Shown: piece by piece, positions 5,337 through 6,368 of the stretch
Numbering within the stretch: the stretch's first letter is position 1
Layout: each line of letters opens with the position of its first letter
Origin: Candidatus Hydrogenedentota bacterium
Lineage (GTDB): Bacteria > Hydrogenedentota > Hydrogenedentia > Hydrogenedentales > CAITNO01
Length of the DNA stretch: 6,368 nt
Direction of reading: 5' to 3'
NCBI GenBank assembly: GCA_011046175.1
Contig: DSBB01000047.1
Span: 1 to 6,368 of the forward strand
The notes under the pieces: model-generated
Seen by the model: the letters and a program-made list of their open reading frames with translations, nothing else
Told to the model about the DNA's origin: nothing
The model's database searches: none
Position numbers and translations under genes: made by a program

Positions 5337-6368
5337 TTATACAACATGGGCTCTACCGCTTCCCTTTTTATAGAGAGGCGGCGTTTCTACCATAACATTC
5401 TGTTCACGCGGGCCGGCATGCAAGGGTGTCCCCGGTCTTGCCAATGACAATGGCACATACCCCAAACCAATACCGCATCCGACGCTTGGACCAAAGGTGC
5501 CGCTGGTAACTGCGCCGACATCCCTTCCATCATGACGCAGCGTATATCCGTGCCGCGGCGAGCGCCGATCAGGACTGCGAAGCGACACAAGGAGTTGATA
5601 GCCACCCGCGTCCCGTTGGGCTTCCAGTCTGGCTTTTCCCGGAAAATCGGTGTGCCAAGCAATAAACCGGCTCATACCTGCTTCCAATGGCGTCCGTTCA
5701 GTAGTAACGTCCTGCCCGCTTAAAGGATAACCCATCTCCGTGCGCAGCGTGTCGCGCGCACCGAGACCACAGGGAATCACCCCGGGATGTTCGGCAATTC
5801 TCCGCCACAGCGCAGCGGCCGTGTCAGCAGGAACATACAGTTCATACCCAAGTTCACCGGTATAACCTGCCCGAGCAACGATGATACCGTCAGTACGCCG
5901 CATGCCCGACCAAAACGCCAAAACGTTGACATCGCCAAAACCAATGTCCCGCAGCACATCAAAAGAACGTGGGCCTTGTATGTCAATTTTCGCTGTAACT
6001 TCAGAAATATCCGCAACGCCAGGAACATGAGCCGCAAGCAAAGCGGACACCTTTTCAAGCGGTCCGGCGTTTGTTACAAGCAGCAATTCTTCAGGCGCGA
6101 GTTTTAACGCCACACAATCATCAATAATACCTGCATCTTCACGCAACAAGGTCGTATAGCAGCACTTGCCCACGGGCAATGCCACAAGGTCGCCAATGAC
6201 AAGAGTGCTCAGCGCCCTTAAACCCGCGGCACCTTGAATGTGAAACTTGCCCATGTGCGAGCAATCAAACATGCCCGCATGGGCGCGTACATGCAGATGT
6301 TCTTCAATGATACCGGAAAATTGAAGCGGAAGTCCCCATCCGTGGAAATCAACTACACGCCCCTTGTG
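5337..6368 (-). CDS. gcvT: Glycine cleavage system T protein (aminomethyltransferase), N-terminal end missing
   Basis: GcvT takes the aminomethyl group from lipoyl-GcvH, forms 5,10-methylene-tetrahydrofolate and releases ammonia. The frame runs from the window edge to a TAA at 5339-5337, giving 343 visible residues; with a usual length near 360-370, only about 15-25 N-terminal residues are missing. An ATG at 6272 opens a shorter frame, but it lies inside the conserved GMFDCSHMGKF motif. The upstream codons, which read GRVVDFHGWGLPLQF then GIIEEHLHVRAHAG, are clearly GcvT, so 6272 is not the start. Counting from the first visible residue: catalytic/folate region AGIIDD near 79-84, YTGELGYELY at 169-178, GLGARDTLR at 201-209 and the C-terminal barrel VTSGTFGPSVGCGIGLGYV near 287-305. 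It is the first visible gcv gene; the promoter and any glycine riboswitch would be to the right of the window. Several cysteines (FDC, KCCY, DDC, GCG) are unusual but not disruptive. Confidence 0.96.
   Translation of the reverse strand, partial: HKGRVVDFHGWGLPLQFSGIIEEHLHVRAHAGMFDCSHMGKFHIQGAAGLRALSTLVIGDLVALPVGKCCYTTLLREDAGIIDDCVALKLAPEELLLVTNAGPLEKVSALLAAHVPGVADISEVTAKIDIQGPRSFDVLRDIGFGDVNVLAFWSGMRRTDGIIVARAGYTGELGYELYVPADTAAALWRRIAEHPGVIPCGLGARDTLRTEMGYPLSGQDVTTERTPLEAGMSRFIAWHTDFPGKARLEAQRDAGGYQLLVSLRSPDRRSPRHGYTLRHDGRDVGAVTSGTFGPSVGCGIGLGYVPLSLARPGTPLHAGPREQNVMVETPPLYKKGSGRAHVV

Noticed and set aside
5312..5347. Twelve-residue N-terminal extension of GcvH from an ATG at 5347
   Set aside because: It would overlap the end of gcvT, and the ATG at 5311 has its own GGTGGAG and the standard GcvH N-terminus.
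5372..5396. Small inverted repeat near the 3' end of gcvT (CTCTA/TAGAG type)
   Set aside because: Only 5 bp arms, within coding sequence, with no T-run; not a credible terminator.
5337..6272. GcvT as a complete 311-residue protein starting at 6272
   Set aside because: The frame continues to the window edge with clear GcvT sequence, and 6272 falls within a conserved motif, so the gene is edge-truncated rather than short.
1..6368. CRISPR arrays, tRNA or rRNA genes, transposases, phage genes, defence systems
   Set aside because: No regularly spaced repeats, tRNA cloverleaf or mobile-element proteins were seen; nearly all of the window is assigned to six conserved genes and one partial cyclase gene.

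Overview
The window is an ordinary chromosomal segment, fully packed with genes and lacking mobile or phage-like features. It holds two divergently organised blocks that meet tail to tail at about position 1380. By eye the base composition is moderately GC-rich. The split two-subunit glycine decarboxylase (GcvPA + GcvPB) excludes the enterobacterial single-chain type. It is the form seen in Firmicutes, Thermotoga, archaea and several PVC- or Hydrogenedentes-like phyla. MurG shows a peptidoglycan-making bacterium. The GcvT N-terminal motif (DFHGWGLPLQF), a class III cyclase and many cysteines in the enzymes would fit an uncultivated, possibly anaerobic Gram-negative-type lineage. That placement is inference only, and I do not name a taxon.

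Plus strand, 1-1387: the C-terminal end of a class III adenylate/guanylate cyclase catalytic domain (cut by the left edge), then 36 nt later murG, which makes lipid II. No terminator is visible between them, so co-transcription is likely.

Minus strand, 6368 down to 2067: a glycine cleavage operon in the order gcvT (5' end cut by the right edge), gcvH, gcvPA, gcvPB, with gaps of 25, 35 and 90 nt. Strong Shine-Dalgarno sequences fix the starts of gcvH, gcvPA and gcvPB, each of which is shorter than the longest open frame. GcvPA/GcvPB decarboxylate glycine and load the aminomethyl group on the lipoyl arm of GcvH; GcvT passes the C1 unit to tetrahydrofolate and releases ammonia. The fourth component, dihydrolipoyl dehydrogenase, is not in the window. 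Any glycine riboswitch would lie upstream of gcvT, outside the window.

Downstream on the same strand, after an 81-nt gap with a weak candidate promoter, lies a nitroreductase-family flavoprotein (1985-1374). Its last codons overlap the end of murG by 14 bp in convergent orientation.

I see no CRISPR array, tRNA, rRNA, insertion sequence or convincing new system. The second-look items are modest: the cyclase next to murG, the convergent overlap, a cysteine-rich GcvPA N-terminus, the wide gcvPA-gcvPB spacer and a locally AT-rich gcvH.
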